Below are positions 51,335 to 60,115 of a stretch of 64,000 bases of DNA, piece after piece (positions within the stretch are counted from its first letter, which is position 1; each line of letters opens with the position of its first letter). A program made the translations under genes and the position numbers. Source of the stretch: Streptomyces africanus (GTDB taxonomy: Bacteria; Actinomycetota; Actinomycetes; Streptomycetales; Streptomycetaceae); NCBI RefSeq assembly GCF_002150735.1, contig NZ_MUKA01000080.1:1-64000 (forward strand), given 5' to 3'. The notes beneath the pieces were generated by a model. That model was given only the letters and a program-made list of their open reading frames with translations, was not told where the DNA came from and did not search any database.

Positions 51335-53089
51335 TCAGAGCGACTCCCGCCACGCGTTAGTGATCGGCAGGCGGCGGTCCTTGCCGAAGCCCTTCGCCGA
51401 GATCTTGGTGCCCGGCGGGTACTGCCGTCGCTTGTACTCCGCCGTGTCGACCATGCGCAGCGTCTTCGTGACCAGCTCCCGGTCGAAGCCGGCCGCGACG
51501 ATCTCGTCGGCGCCCCGGTCCCGGTCGACGTAGAGCTCCAGGATCGCGTCCAGCACCGGGTAGTCGGGGAGCGAGTCCGTGTCGACCTGGCCCGGGCGCA
51601 GTTCCGCGCTCGGAGGCTTGGTGATGGAGTTCTCGGGGATCGGCGGGGTCTGGCCGCGGTCGCGGGCGGCCCGGTTGCGCCACTCGGCCAGGCGGAAGAT
51701 CAGCGTCTTGTAGACGTCCTTGATGGGGCCGTAGGCGCCCACCGAGTCGCCGTAGAGCGTGGAGTAGCCGACCGCCAGTTCCGACTTGTTGCCGGGGGCC
51801 AGGACGATGTGGCCCTCCTGGTTGGAGATGGCCATGAGCAGCGTGCCGCGCAGGCGGGACTGGAGGTTCTCCTCGGCCAGGCCCGTCAGGCCCAGCGCGC
51901 CCATGTACGCGTCGAACATCGGCTCGATGGCGACCGTGCGGTAGTTCAGGCCGGTGCGGCGGGCCAGTTCGGCGGCGTCGTCCTTGGAGTGGTCCGAGGA
52001 GTACTTCGACGGCATCGACACGCCGTACACGTTCTGCGCGCCCACCGCGTCGCACGCGATCGCCGCGACCAGCGACGAGTCGATGCCGCCCGACAGGCCG
52101 ATCAGGACCGACTTGAAGCCGTTCTTCGCGACGTACGCCCGCAGGCCCACGACCAGCGCCGAGTAGACCTCCTCGTCGTCGTCGAGGCGGTCCGCGTAGC
52201 CACCCGTGAGCTCCGGCTCGTACCGGGGCAGCGGGTCCTCGGAGAGCACCACCCGGTCGATGCGCAGGCCGTCGTCCACCACGCCCGTGGGGGCGTCCGC
52301 CGACGCCGCCGGCAGGTCCAGGTCCAGGACGACGCAGCCCTCGGCGAACTGCGGCGCCCGCGCCACGACCTCGCCGTCCCTGTCCACGACGATCGAGTCG
52401 CCGTCGAACACCAGCTCGTCCTGGCCGCCGATCATGGCGAGGTACGCCGTCGTGCAGCCGGCCTCCTGGGCCCGCTTGCGGACCAGCTCCAGGCGCGTGT
52501 CGTCCTTGTCGCGCTCGTAGGGCGAGGCGTTGATCGAGACCAGCAGACCCGCCTGCGCCGAGCGCGCCGCGGGCACCCGGCCGCCGTCCTGCCAGAGGTC
52601 CTCGCAGATGGCCAGGGCGACATCCACGCCGTGGACGCGCAGGACCGGCATGCTGTCGCCGGGCACGAAATAGCGGAACTCGTCGAAGACGCCGTAGTTC
52701 GGCAGGTGGTGCTTGGCGAAGTTCAGGACCACCTCACCGCCGTACAGCACGGCCCCCGCGTTCTGCGGCGCGCCGGCCGGCTGGCCGTACTTCGGCTGGG
52801 CGGTCGCGCAGCGGTCGAGGTAGCCGACGATCACCGGCAGCTCGCCGAAGCCCTCGTCGGCCAGGCGGGCGGCGAGGCTGCGCAGCGCCGCCCGGGAGGC
52901 CTCCACGAAGGACGACCTGAGGGCCAGGTCCTCGACGGGATACCCGGTCAGCGCCATCTCGGGGAACGCCACGAGATGCGCTCCCTGCTCGGCGGAGTGC
53001 CGGGTCCAGCGGACGATCGACTCGGCGTTCTGGGCGAGGTCGCCGACGCTCGAGTCGATCTGGTTCAGGGCGAGACGTAGTTGAGGCAC
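51335..53089 (-). CDS. nadE: Glutamine-hydrolysing NAD+ synthetase
   Basis: 584 aa from the GTG at 53089, 6 nt after TACACT; a longer open frame runs into the sedolisin gene but is out of register with it. N-terminal nitrilase-type glutaminase: Glu in FPEMALTGYP, Lys in KHHLPNYG and catalytic Cys in LAICEDLW. C-terminal ATP-pyrophosphatase synthetase: SGGIDSSL P-loop, SSDHSKDDA and PGNKSELAVGYSTLYGD. Converts nicotinate adenine dinucleotide to NAD+ using glutamine. Confidence 0.95.
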   Translation of the reverse strand: MPQLRLALNQIDSSVGDLAQNAESIVRWTRHSAEQGAHLVAFPEMALTGYPVEDLALRSSFVEASRAALRSLAARLADEGFGELPVIVGYLDRCATAQPKYGQPAGAPQNAGAVLYGGEVVLNFAKHHLPNYGVFDEFRYFVPGDSMPVLRVHGVDVALAICEDLWQDGGRVPAARSAQAGLLVSINASPYERDKDDTRLELVRKRAQEAGCTTAYLAMIGGQDELVFDGDSIVVDRDGEVVARAPQFAEGCVVLDLDLPAASADAPTGVVDDGLRIDRVVLSEDPLPRYEPELTGGYADRLDDDEEVYSALVVGLRAYVAKNGFKSVLIGLSGGIDSSLVAAIACDAVGAQNVYGVSMPSKYSSDHSKDDAAELARRTGLNYRTVAIEPMFDAYMGALGLTGLAEENLQSRLRGTLLMAISNQEGHIVLAPGNKSELAVGYSTLYGDSVGAYGPIKDVYKTLIFRLAEWRNRAARDRGQTPPIPENSITKPPSAELRPGQVDTDSLPDYPVLDAILELYVDRDRGADEIVAAGFDRELVTKTLRMVDTAEYKRRQYPPGTKISAKGFGKDRRLPITNAWRESL

Positions 53090-53101
53090 GGGCCCAGTGT
53101 A
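53090..53101 (-). promoter_or_regulatory. Leaderless-type -10 element of nadE
   Basis: On the minus strand TACACT (53101-53096) ends 6 nt before the GTG at 53089. Confidence 0.55.
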
Positions 53102-53166
53102 ATCGTCAGAGCGACGCAATAGGGTGGTGTGGGCCACCCCACACCACCCCTGTCCCCTTGCGGAGG

Positions 53167-55110
53167 TCAGCGGCTCCGGTACGACTCCACGTAACCGCTC
53201 GCGGGCGTGCCCACGCCGGTGACGTCGTCGTAGCCCTTCACGGCGGACAGCGAGCTGTCCTTGCCCAGGCTGCGCACGGACGTGGCCAGGCCGCCCGTGG
53301 CGTCGTAGCCGTTCACGAAGTCGACGCGGGCCACGGCCAGGCCGGAGCCCGTCGGGTTGTCGGTGACGTCGTGGTAGGCCTTCGAGCCGGCCTTCGCGTA
53401 GATCGCCGGGTTGGCGAACCCGATCGCCTTGCCGCCGCGGGCCTCCTGGGCCAGGGCCTGGACGGCCGCGATGACCGGCGCCGCGAGCGAGGTGCCGCCG
53501 ATGCGGTACTCGCTGTACGCCTGCGTCTTCCCGTCGGGCATCGTCTGGGTCTGGCCGACCAGGAAGCCGGTGTTCGGGTCGGCGATCGCCGCGATGTCCG
53601 GGACGACACGGTTGCCGTCCGCGCTGTTGGCCTTCGCCAGCGCCGACGGCACGACGCCCTTCTGGTACGAGGGCTCGGCGACGGTCCTGCTGGTGCCGCC
53701 GCCCGCGCCGGAGGTGAACGCGCCGGGGAAGTCCGTCCAGCTCTTGCCGTCGGCCGACAGGCTCGCCTTGTCGGTGCCCCAGCCGGTCTCCCACAGGTAC
53801 GTGTCGCCCTTGCCGACGGCCAGCGAGGTGCCGCCGACGGCGGTCACCCACGCCGAGTTGGCCGGCGAGTCGACCTGCTTCGTCCCGGAGCTCGCGACCT
53901 CGTCGCCGTCGTCACCGGAGGAGAAGTAGAAGCCGATGCCCTCGACCGCGCCCAGCTGGAAGACCTGGTCGTAGGCGGCCGCGAGGTCGGGCGTCTGTGC
54001 GGCCTCGACCTCGCCCCAGGAGTTGGAGACGATGTCGGCCAGGTGGTGGTCGACGACCTTGCCGAGCGCGTCGAGCAGGTCGGCGTCGGTGCAGGACGCG
54101 GCGCCCACGTAGGTGACGTCCGCGGCCGGCGCGACCGCGTGCACGGCCTCGACGTCCAGGGTCTCCTCGCCGTACCAGCCGGAGGCCGAGCAGTCCTTGG
54201 TGTTCGTGTACTTCTTCGGCAGCACCTGGTGCAGCTGGCCGGTCTTCCAGGCCGCGTCGCCGTGCTTGCCGGCGTAGGTGGCCGCGTCGTAGGCGATCGT
54301 CGGCGAGGCGTACGCGTCCGTGATGGCGACCCGTACGCCCTTGCCGGTGCGCGTGCCCGCGCCGTAGGCGGCCCGCAGCTGCTTGCCGGTGTAGCCCTTG
54401 ACCGCGTACGGGACCTTCGTGCCGTACGCGTCCGGCAGCGTGCTCGCGGTGTTCGAGCCGTAGTACGAGGAGAACGGCCCGGCGTTGCGGAACACGGTGT
54501 CCGGCGGCGGCAGCCGGTCGTCGTGCGTGACCATGTGCGGGGCGTTGTCCAGGCCGGTGACGGTCAGCACGGCGCCGGCCAGGTCCGCCGGGACGGAGGC
54601 GGTGCTCGCCGGGGCGCGGTAGGTCTTCGCGCCCTTGGCGAAGTTGTGCAGCTGGGCGCCGAACGCCTTCTCCGCGGCGGCCACGTCACCGGTGACGGAG
54701 ACGTAGTGCGCCGTGACGCCGGTGACCTTCAGGCCGGCGGCCGTCAGCCAGGCCTTCACGGCCGCCACCTGCGCCTTGGTCGCGCCGAAGCGGGCCTGCG
54801 CCTGTCTGGCCGTCAGGTACTTGCCGTACGAGGCCGACGTCGGGTCGGAGACGGCCCTGGCGTACGCGGCGAGGCCGGACGCGTCGCGACCCCGGAGATA
54901 GACCCGGGCCGACACCCCGGCGCCGTCGGAGACGGCACCCTTGTCGGCCCTGGCCGTGGCCCAGGCGGGCTTGGTCCCGGCGAGCAGGTCACGCAGCGGG
55001 TGGTCGGCGGCGTGCGCCGCGGGTATGCCGAGCGCCAGCGCACCGGCGAGCATCGGCAGTGTCGCTGCCATGCTCAGCCCGGCGCGCACCTTGGCGCGGT
55101 TGGATCTCAT
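53167..55110 (-). CDS. Secreted sedolisin (S53 family) serine-carboxyl protease
   Basis: 647 aa. Signal peptide (MLAGALALGIPAAHA), then an activation propeptide (about 40-190), then the catalytic domain. Sedolisin motifs: Glu and Asp in GEETLDVEAVHAVAP (about residue 315), the oxyanion Asp in FSSGDDGD and the nucleophile Ser in GGTSLAAP (about 541); a calcium-site-like C-terminus follows (FVNGYDATGG, GVGTPASG). Acid-active exopeptidase or endopeptidase, autoprocessed. Start ATG 55110 fits the signal; longer frame rejected. Confidence 0.92.
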   Translation of the reverse strand: MRSNRAKVRAGLSMAATLPMLAGALALGIPAAHAADHPLRDLLAGTKPAWATARADKGAVSDGAGVSARVYLRGRDASGLAAYARAVSDPTSASYGKYLTARQAQARFGATKAQVAAVKAWLTAAGLKVTGVTAHYVSVTGDVAAAEKAFGAQLHNFAKGAKTYRAPASTASVPADLAGAVLTVTGLDNAPHMVTHDDRLPPPDTVFRNAGPFSSYYGSNTASTLPDAYGTKVPYAVKGYTGKQLRAAYGAGTRTGKGVRVAITDAYASPTIAYDAATYAGKHGDAAWKTGQLHQVLPKKYTNTKDCSASGWYGEETLDVEAVHAVAPAADVTYVGAASCTDADLLDALGKVVDHHLADIVSNSWGEVEAAQTPDLAAAYDQVFQLGAVEGIGFYFSSGDDGDEVASSGTKQVDSPANSAWVTAVGGTSLAVGKGDTYLWETGWGTDKASLSADGKSWTDFPGAFTSGAGGGTSRTVAEPSYQKGVVPSALAKANSADGNRVVPDIAAIADPNTGFLVGQTQTMPDGKTQAYSEYRIGGTSLAAPVIAAVQALAQEARGGKAIGFANPAIYAKAGSKAYHDVTDNPTGSGLAVARVDFVNGYDATGGLATSVRSLGKDSSLSAVKGYDDVTGVGTPASGYVESYRSR

Positions 55111-55269
55111 GGAACCCCCTGTGCGGTTCGTCGCGAGTGGATCACTCGACGGTCGCCACTCTCGCGATGAACGGTTCATGCCAGGGGAATGCGCACCCCA
55201 AGAAGCGCCCTGCGGAGGCCAAGAAGAGCCCAAGAGGCCGTAAGAAAGGGCGATTTGGGGGCTTACGCC

Positions 55270-55887
55270 CTAGGTGCGCGGCGTCGCGCCCCGCTCCTTC
55301 AGCAGGTCCGCCATCAGACCGATCTCCGACTGCTGCGCGTCCACCATGCCCTGTGCGAGCCGCTTCTCCACGCCGACCGCGCACTTCTCGACGCAGCCCT
55401 CGGCCATGTGGATGCCGCCCTTGTGATGGTCCGTCATCAACTGGAGGTAGAAGATCTCGGCCTGCTTCCCGCTCAGCGTGCCGAGCTTCTTCATCTCGGT
55501 GTTGGTCGCCATGCCCGGCATCAGCGCGCCGTCCTTGCCGGAGGCCATGCCCATGTCCATCCAGGTCATCGGCGCCTCGGAGGACACCTTGGGCAGCCCC
55601 CACAGGTCGAGCCAGCCGAGCATCATGCCGCGCTGGTTGGCCTGCGTCTGCGCGATGTCGTACGCGAGGCGCCGCACCTCCTCGTCCTTGGTGCGGTCGC
55701 GCACGATGTACGACATCTCCACGGCCTGCTGGTGGTGCACCGCCATGTCCCGCGCGAACCCGGCGTCCGCGGATTCGGCGGAGGGGGCCTGGCCGCCGCC
55801 GTCGTCCCCGGCGACGGCATAGGTGATCGCGCCGGCCGCGACGAGCGCCGTCGCCGCGGCCCCCGCGATCAGAGCGGCCTGCCTCAC
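55270..55887 (-). CDS. DUF305 domain protein, membrane-anchored
   Basis: 205 aa. N-terminal signal/anchor (ALIAGAAATALVAAGAITY), then two four-helix-type repeats each with a His pair: MAVHHQQAVEMS and MTDHHKGGIHMAEGC. These HH motifs and Met-rich segments (WMDMGMASGKDGALM) suggest metal, probably copper, binding outside the membrane. GTG start overlaps the DUF3105 stop as GTGA, so the two are translationally coupled. DUF305 function is unproven. Confidence 0.88.
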   Translation of the reverse strand: MRQAALIAGAAATALVAAGAITYAVAGDDGGGQAPSAESADAGFARDMAVHHQQAVEMSYIVRDRTKDEEVRRLAYDIAQTQANQRGMMLGWLDLWGLPKVSSEAPMTWMDMGMASGKDGALMPGMATNTEMKKLGTLSGKQAEIFYLQLMTDHHKGGIHMAEGCVEKCAVGVEKRLAQGMVDAQQSEIGLMADLLKERGATPRT

Positions 55888-56555
55888 TGCGACAGCCCGT
55901 TCGTGCAGGCGGCGCCCGGCTCGGGGGTCTGCCGGCCCTGGACGAACTTCTCGAAGAACGTGTCGACGTTCGGGTCGCTCGCGCCCGTCACCGTGCGCTG
56001 GTGTCCCCACGCCGAGAGCATGATCGGATCCTTCTGGTCGTCCATCGGGCTCATCAGCGTGTACGGCGTCTTCTTCACCTTCGCCGCGAGCGCGTCGACG
56101 TCGGCCTTCTTCGCGTCGGCGTTGTACGTCACCCACACCGCGCCGTGCTCCAGCGAGTGCACGGCGTTGGTGTTGTCGAGTTCCTTGGTGTAGACGTCGC
56201 CGTTGCAGTTCATCCAGACCTGGTTGTGGTCGCCGCCGACCGGGGGCTCGGAGGCGTACTTCACGGCCTTGGTGACGTGGTTGCGGGACAGCTTGCCCTC
56301 CCAGGTCTTCACGCCGTCCTTGCCCGTGACGAACTTGCCCTTGGCCGAGGTGTCGCTCGCCGCCGTGTCGCTGCTGCCGCCGCCGTCGGACTGGGACCGC
56401 ACGAGCACGACCCCGCCGGCGACGAGACCGCAGACGATCACGACACTGGCCCCGATGGTGAGGATCCGGTTGCGGCGCTCACGGGCCTGCTCGGCGCGCC
56501 GCATCTCCTCTATCCGAGCCTTGCGTGCCGTGCTGCTCTTGTTGGCGGAGCCCAT
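55884..56555 (-). CDS. DUF3105 domain membrane protein
   Basis: 223 aa from the ATG at 56555. Basic, coiled N-terminus (ARIEEMRRAEQARERRNR), one membrane segment (about 31-55), then an extracytoplasmic domain with YASEPPVGGDHNQVWMNCNG, AVHSLEHGAVWVTY and the terminal Cys; conserved His, Glu and Cys could bind metal. First gene of a two-gene unit with DUF305. Divergent from nsrR. Function unknown. Confidence 0.88.
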   Translation of the reverse strand: MGSANKSSTARKARIEEMRRAEQARERRNRILTIGASVVIVCGLVAGGVVLVRSQSDGGGSSDTAASDTSAKGKFVTGKDGVKTWEGKLSRNHVTKAVKYASEPPVGGDHNQVWMNCNGDVYTKELDNTNAVHSLEHGAVWVTYNADAKKADVDALAAKVKKTPYTLMSPMDDQKDPIMLSAWGHQRTVTGASDPNVDTFFEKFVQGRQTPEPGAACTNGLSQ

Positions 56556-56713
56556 GGGGTGTCCTTCGTGGGAAAGGTGGGACAGTCGGGTGGCCTGATC
56601 GTAATGGGGGAGACGGGGCCCCTCGTAGGGCGGTCGAGGGAATGGGCTGAATCGATACGGCACCGACAGGTGCCCGACAGCTTCCGCGGATCAGGTGAAC
56701 CCGGGCTCCGGAT

Positions 56714-56736
56714 TATTTGAACCTGAGATTCCGATT
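56714..56736. promoter_or_regulatory. Candidate NsrR box at the nsrR promoter
   Basis: An 11-1-11 imperfect inverted repeat: TATTTGAACCT, G, then AGATTCCGATT. Seven of 11 positions pair. It keeps the central CTGAGAT that I recall from the S. coelicolor nsrR site, and lies just upstream of the -10. Confidence 0.6.
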
Positions 56737-56739
56737 ATC

Positions 56740-56751
56740 TAGGCTGCGGGT
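56740..56751 (+). promoter_or_regulatory. Leaderless-type -10 element of nsrR
   Basis: TAGGCT at 56740-56745 ends 6 nt before the ATG at 56752. Confidence 0.6.
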
Positions 56752-57201
56752 ATGCGGCTGCTGCGCTCCACCGACCTGGCCCTGAGGGTCCTGATGCGGC
56801 TCGCCGTCACCGGCGAGTCCACTCCGACGACGCGGGACGTCGCCGCCGGCATGGACGTGCCGTACACCCACCTGGCGAAGGTCGTCGCCGAGCTCCAGCA
56901 CATGGGCCTGCTGGACGCCCGGCGCGGGCGCGGCGGCGGCCTCACGCTCACCGAGCGGGGCCGCACGGCGTCGGTCGGCGCCGTGGTGCGCGCCTTCGAG
57001 GGCGACGGCGACGTCGTCGACTGCGAGGGCCCCACCCCCTGCCCCCTGAACTCCGCCTGCCGCCTGCGCGGCGCCCTGCGCCGGGCCCAGGAGGCGTTCT
57101 TCGCCTCCCTGGACCCGATCACGGTGGCGGACATCGTGGCGGAACCCACCGGGGCGCTGCTGCTGGGGATCTCGCGGGGCGCCGATCCCCGTGACGTCTA
57201 G
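56752..57201 (+). CDS. nsrR: Rrf2-family nitric oxide sensor NsrR
   Basis: 149 aa. Rrf2 winged helix at the N-terminus (YTHLAKVVAELQHMGLL, then RGRGGG wing). Cluster ligands: Asp8 and Cys91, Cys97, Cys103 (CEGPTPCPLNSAC, CX5CX5C), the set known for the S. coelicolor [4Fe-4S] NsrR. NO destroys the cluster and relieves repression. Converges with hmpA: both stops come from one CTAG at 57198-57201. NsrR-like boxes lie at its own and the hmpA promoters. Confidence 0.94.
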   Translation: MRLLRSTDLALRVLMRLAVTGESTPTTRDVAAGMDVPYTHLAKVVAELQHMGLLDARRGRGGGLTLTERGRTASVGAVVRAFEGDGDVVDCEGPTPCPLNSACRLRGALRRAQEAFFASLDPITVADIVAEPTGALLLGISRGADPRDV

Positions 57202-58388
57202 GCCGTCTGACCCGCCAGCCACAGGTCCGGCCCGAACACCTCGTAGTGGATGTCGGCCGGTGCCACGCCCTTGTCGATCAGCTGGGCCCGTACCGCGCGC
57301 ATGAAGGGCAGCGGTCCGCACAGGTACGCGCGCGTGCCCGGCTCGACCGGGACGCCGGCGAGGTCGACCAGGCCGGAGCGGGTGCCCGCCGGGGCGTCCT
57401 GCTCGTACCAGAAGTGGACGGCCGCCCCGGGCAGCTTGGCGGCGTAGGCCTCGTGGTCGGTGCGCAGGGCGTGGGTGGCCGGTGAGCGGTCGCCGTGCAC
57501 GACGGTGACCGGGGCGCGGTGTCCCGAGCCGGCGAGGTGGGCCAGCATCGCGGTCATGGGGGTCACGCCGATGCCCGCCGAGGCCAGCAGCAGCGGGGTG
57601 TCGGGGCCGGCGTCCAGGACGAGGTCGCCGTAGGGCTCCGACAGCTCCAGGAGGTCACCGACGGCCACGCGCGCGTGGAGGTGGTTCGAGACCTCCCCGT
57701 CGGGGGTGCCGTCGCCGTGCACGCGCTTCACGCTGATCTGCCTCAGGTCCGGGGCGGGCGCCCCGGAGAGGCTGTACTGCCGTATCTGCCGGGCGCCGTC
57801 CGGGAGGGCGACGCGGACGGAGACGTACTGGCCCGCGAGAAAGTCCCGCACCGGACCGCCGTCGGCGGGCCGCAGCCGGAACGTGGCGACGTCGTCGGTC
57901 TCGGCGACGCGCTCGACGACCTCCCAGGCCCGCCAGGCGTGCCCGCCGCGCTCCTGACGGAGCCGCTTCTCGACGGCGATGAGGGCGTTCGCCATCAGCC
58001 AGTAGACCTCGTCCCAGGCGGCGGCGACCTCGGGCGTGACGGCGTCGCCGAGCACGTCGGCGATGGCGGCGAAAAGGTGCTCGTGGACGATGCCGTACTG
58101 CTCGGGCGTGATGCCCAGGGAGGCGTGCTTGTGGGCGATGCGGTGCAGCATCGCGTCCGGCCGCTGCTCGGGGTGGTCCAGCAGGTGCGTCGCGAAGGCG
58201 GCGACGGATCCGGCGAGCGCCTGCCGCTGGGTGCCGGCGGCCTGGTTGCCCCGGTTGAACAGGTCGTTCAGCAGCTCGGGGCGGGCCGCGAACAGCCCGG
58301 CGTAGAAGCGCTCGGTGATCGTGCCGAGGGCCGCGCCGACGGCGGGAAGGGTGGCGCGGACGGTGACGGCGGACTGCTCGGACAGCAT
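57198..58388 (-). CDS. hmpA: Flavohaemoglobin (nitric oxide dioxygenase)
   Basis: 396 aa. N-terminal globin with Tyr29 (B10), Gln54 (E7) and proximal His86 (IAHKH); then FAD-binding RQYSLSGAP and NAD-binding LLLASAGIGVTPM and YLCGPLPFM. Oxidises NO to nitrate with O2 and NADH in the cytoplasm. Controlled by NsrR: a 23-bp box lies 40 bp upstream. Convergent with nsrR. Confidence 0.95.
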   Translation of the reverse strand: MLSEQSAVTVRATLPAVGAALGTITERFYAGLFAARPELLNDLFNRGNQAAGTQRQALAGSVAAFATHLLDHPEQRPDAMLHRIAHKHASLGITPEQYGIVHEHLFAAIADVLGDAVTPEVAAAWDEVYWLMANALIAVEKRLRQERGGHAWRAWEVVERVAETDDVATFRLRPADGGPVRDFLAGQYVSVRVALPDGARQIRQYSLSGAPAPDLRQISVKRVHGDGTPDGEVSNHLHARVAVGDLLELSEPYGDLVLDAGPDTPLLLASAGIGVTPMTAMLAHLAGSGHRAPVTVVHGDRSPATHALRTDHEAYAAKLPGAAVHFWYEQDAPAGTRSGLVDLAGVPVEPGTRAYLCGPLPFMRAVRAQLIDKGVAPADIHYEVFGPDLWLAGQTA

Positions 58389-58427
58389 CGGGACTCCTCA
58401 GGACTCGACTGCTGTGTACGGTATTTA

Positions 58428-58450
58428 AAGTTGCATCTTAAATGCAAATT
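58428..58450. promoter_or_regulatory. NsrR box upstream of hmpA
   Basis: AAGTTGCATCT, T, AAATGCAAATT: an 11-1-11 inverted repeat with 9 of 11 pairs matching. It is strikingly AT-rich for this genome. Confidence 0.75.
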
Positions 58451-58683
58451 AAGTGGGCGGGGTTGCGGAGGGAACCGGCCGTTACGGATGTCGGTGCGAG
58501 CAGGCACTATGGGCGGAAGAGCAGTTCACCTGCCGTACGTGAGGCGTTCGGTCCCGGGCCGGCCGGGCGATCATGGTGCGCAACGCGTACGAAATGCTCG
58601 TGTGGTGGGATGCTCAGGTGCCCGACCGCCTCCCGTGGTACGGAAGACAGGCGGCCTGACCAGCAAGGATGGGGAAGCGGAAG

Positions 58684-60045
58684 ATGGACAAGCAGCAGGA
58701 GTTCGTGCTCCGGACGTTGGAGGAGCGCGACATCCGGTTCGTACGCCTGTGGTTCACGGACGTCCTGGGCTTCCTCAAGTCCGTCGCCGTGGCCCCGGCC
58801 GAGCTGGAACAGGCCTTCGACGAGGGCATCGGCTTCGACGGCTCGGCCATCGAGGGCTTCGCCCGGGTCTACGAGTCCGACATGATCGCCAAGCCGGACC
58901 CGTCGACCTTCCAGATCCTGCCCTGGCGCGCGGAGGCCCCGGGCACGGCCCGGATGTTCTGCGACATCCTCATGCCGGACGGCTCGCCGTCCTTCGCCGA
59001 CCCGCGCTACGTGCTCAAGCGCTCCCTGGCCCGCGCCTCCGACCTGGGCTTCACGTTCTACACGCACCCGGAGATCGAGTTCTTCCTGCTGAAGGACCGG
59101 CCGCTGGACGGCAGCCGTCCGACGCCCGCCGACAACTCCGGCTACTTCGACCACACCCCGACCAACGTCGGCATGGACTTCCGCCGCCAGGCGATCACCA
59201 TGCTGGAGTCGATGGGCATCTCCGTCGAGTTCTCCCACCACGAGGGCGCCCCGGGCCAGCAGGAGATCGACCTGCGCTACGCCGACGCGCTCTCCACGGC
59301 CGACAACGTCATGACGTTCCGCCTGGTCATGAAGCAGGTGGCGCTGGAGCAGGGCGTGCAGGCGACGTTCATGCCGAAGCCGTTCTCCGAGCACCCGGGC
59401 AGCGGCATGCACACCCACCTCTCCCTCTTCGAGGGCGACCGCAACGCGTTCTACGAGTCGGGCTCCGAGTACCAGCTCTCGAAGGTGGGCCGCTCCTTCA
59501 TCGCCGGCCTGCTGCGGCACGCGGCGGAGATCTCCGCGGTCACCAACCAGTGGGTCAACTCCTACAAGCGCATCTGGGGCGGCGCGGAGCGCACGGCGGG
59601 CGCGGGCGGCGAGGCCCCCTCGTACATCTGCTGGGGCCACAACAACCGCTCGGCGCTGGTCCGCGTCCCCATGTACAAGCCCGGCAAGACGGGCTCGGCC
59701 CGGGTCGAGGTCCGCTCCCTGGACTCCGGCGCGAACCCGTACCTGTCCTACGCCGTCCTCCTCGCCGCCGGCCTGAAGGGCATCGAGGAGGGCTACGAGC
59801 TCCCGCCGGGCGCCGAGGACGACGTCTGGGCCCTCTCCGACGCGGAGCGCCGCGCGATGGGCATCGAGCCGCTGCCGCAGAACCTGGGCGAGGCCCTGAC
59901 CCTGATGGAGCGCAGCGACCTGGTCGCCGAGACCCTCGGCGAGCACGTCTTCGACTTCTTCCTGCGCAACAAGAAGTCGGAGTGGGAGGAGTACCGCAGC
60001 GAGGTCACGGCGTTCGAGCTGCGGAAGAGCCTGCCGGTGCTGTAG
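58684..60045 (+). CDS. glnA2: GlnA2-type glutamine synthetase-like enzyme (gamma-glutamylpolyamine synthetase)
   Basis: 453 aa from the ATG at 58684 (GGGGAAGCGGAAG upstream); the ATG at 58669 is less likely. GS type I fold: GFDGSAIEGF, the EIEFF Glu, HTHLSLFEG and the NRSALVRVP region. The adenylylation loop NLYDLPP of GlnA is replaced by GYELPPGAEDD, so GlnE cannot modify it there. S. coelicolor GlnA2 is reported to glutamylate polyamines; I infer the same. Strong terminator follows. Confidence 0.9.
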   Translation: MDKQQEFVLRTLEERDIRFVRLWFTDVLGFLKSVAVAPAELEQAFDEGIGFDGSAIEGFARVYESDMIAKPDPSTFQILPWRAEAPGTARMFCDILMPDGSPSFADPRYVLKRSLARASDLGFTFYTHPEIEFFLLKDRPLDGSRPTPADNSGYFDHTPTNVGMDFRRQAITMLESMGISVEFSHHEGAPGQQEIDLRYADALSTADNVMTFRLVMKQVALEQGVQATFMPKPFSEHPGSGMHTHLSLFEGDRNAFYESGSEYQLSKVGRSFIAGLLRHAAEISAVTNQWVNSYKRIWGGAERTAGAGGEAPSYICWGHNNRSALVRVPMYKPGKTGSARVEVRSLDSGANPYLSYAVLLAAGLKGIEEGYELPPGAEDDVWALSDAERRAMGIEPLPQNLGEALTLMERSDLVAETLGEHVFDFFLRNKKSEWEEYRSEVTAFELRKSLPVL

Positions 60046-60074
60046 GGGTGGTGCCGTCTCCGGGCGACCCGGGA

Positions 60075-60107
60075 GAGGGGCCGGCGGTCATCGACCGCCG
60101 GCCCCTC
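60075..60107. terminator. Strong bidirectional terminator after glnA2
   Basis: GAGGGGCCGGCGGT (60075-60088) and ACCGCCGGCCCCTC (60094-60107), a perfect 14-bp stem with loop CATCG. Lies between glnA2 and a convergent gene. Confidence 0.85.
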
Positions 60108-60115
60108 GTCCGTTT

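Noticed and set aside
51335..53851. 838-aa fusion protein ending in NadE
   Set aside because: The extra 254 residues are antiparallel shadow of the sedolisin gene; a GTG with a -10 box starts NadE at 53089.
53158..55170. 670-codon plus-strand frame opposite the sedolisin gene
   Set aside because: Low-complexity Arg/Val/Gly sequence; the minus strand has all sedolisin catalytic motifs.
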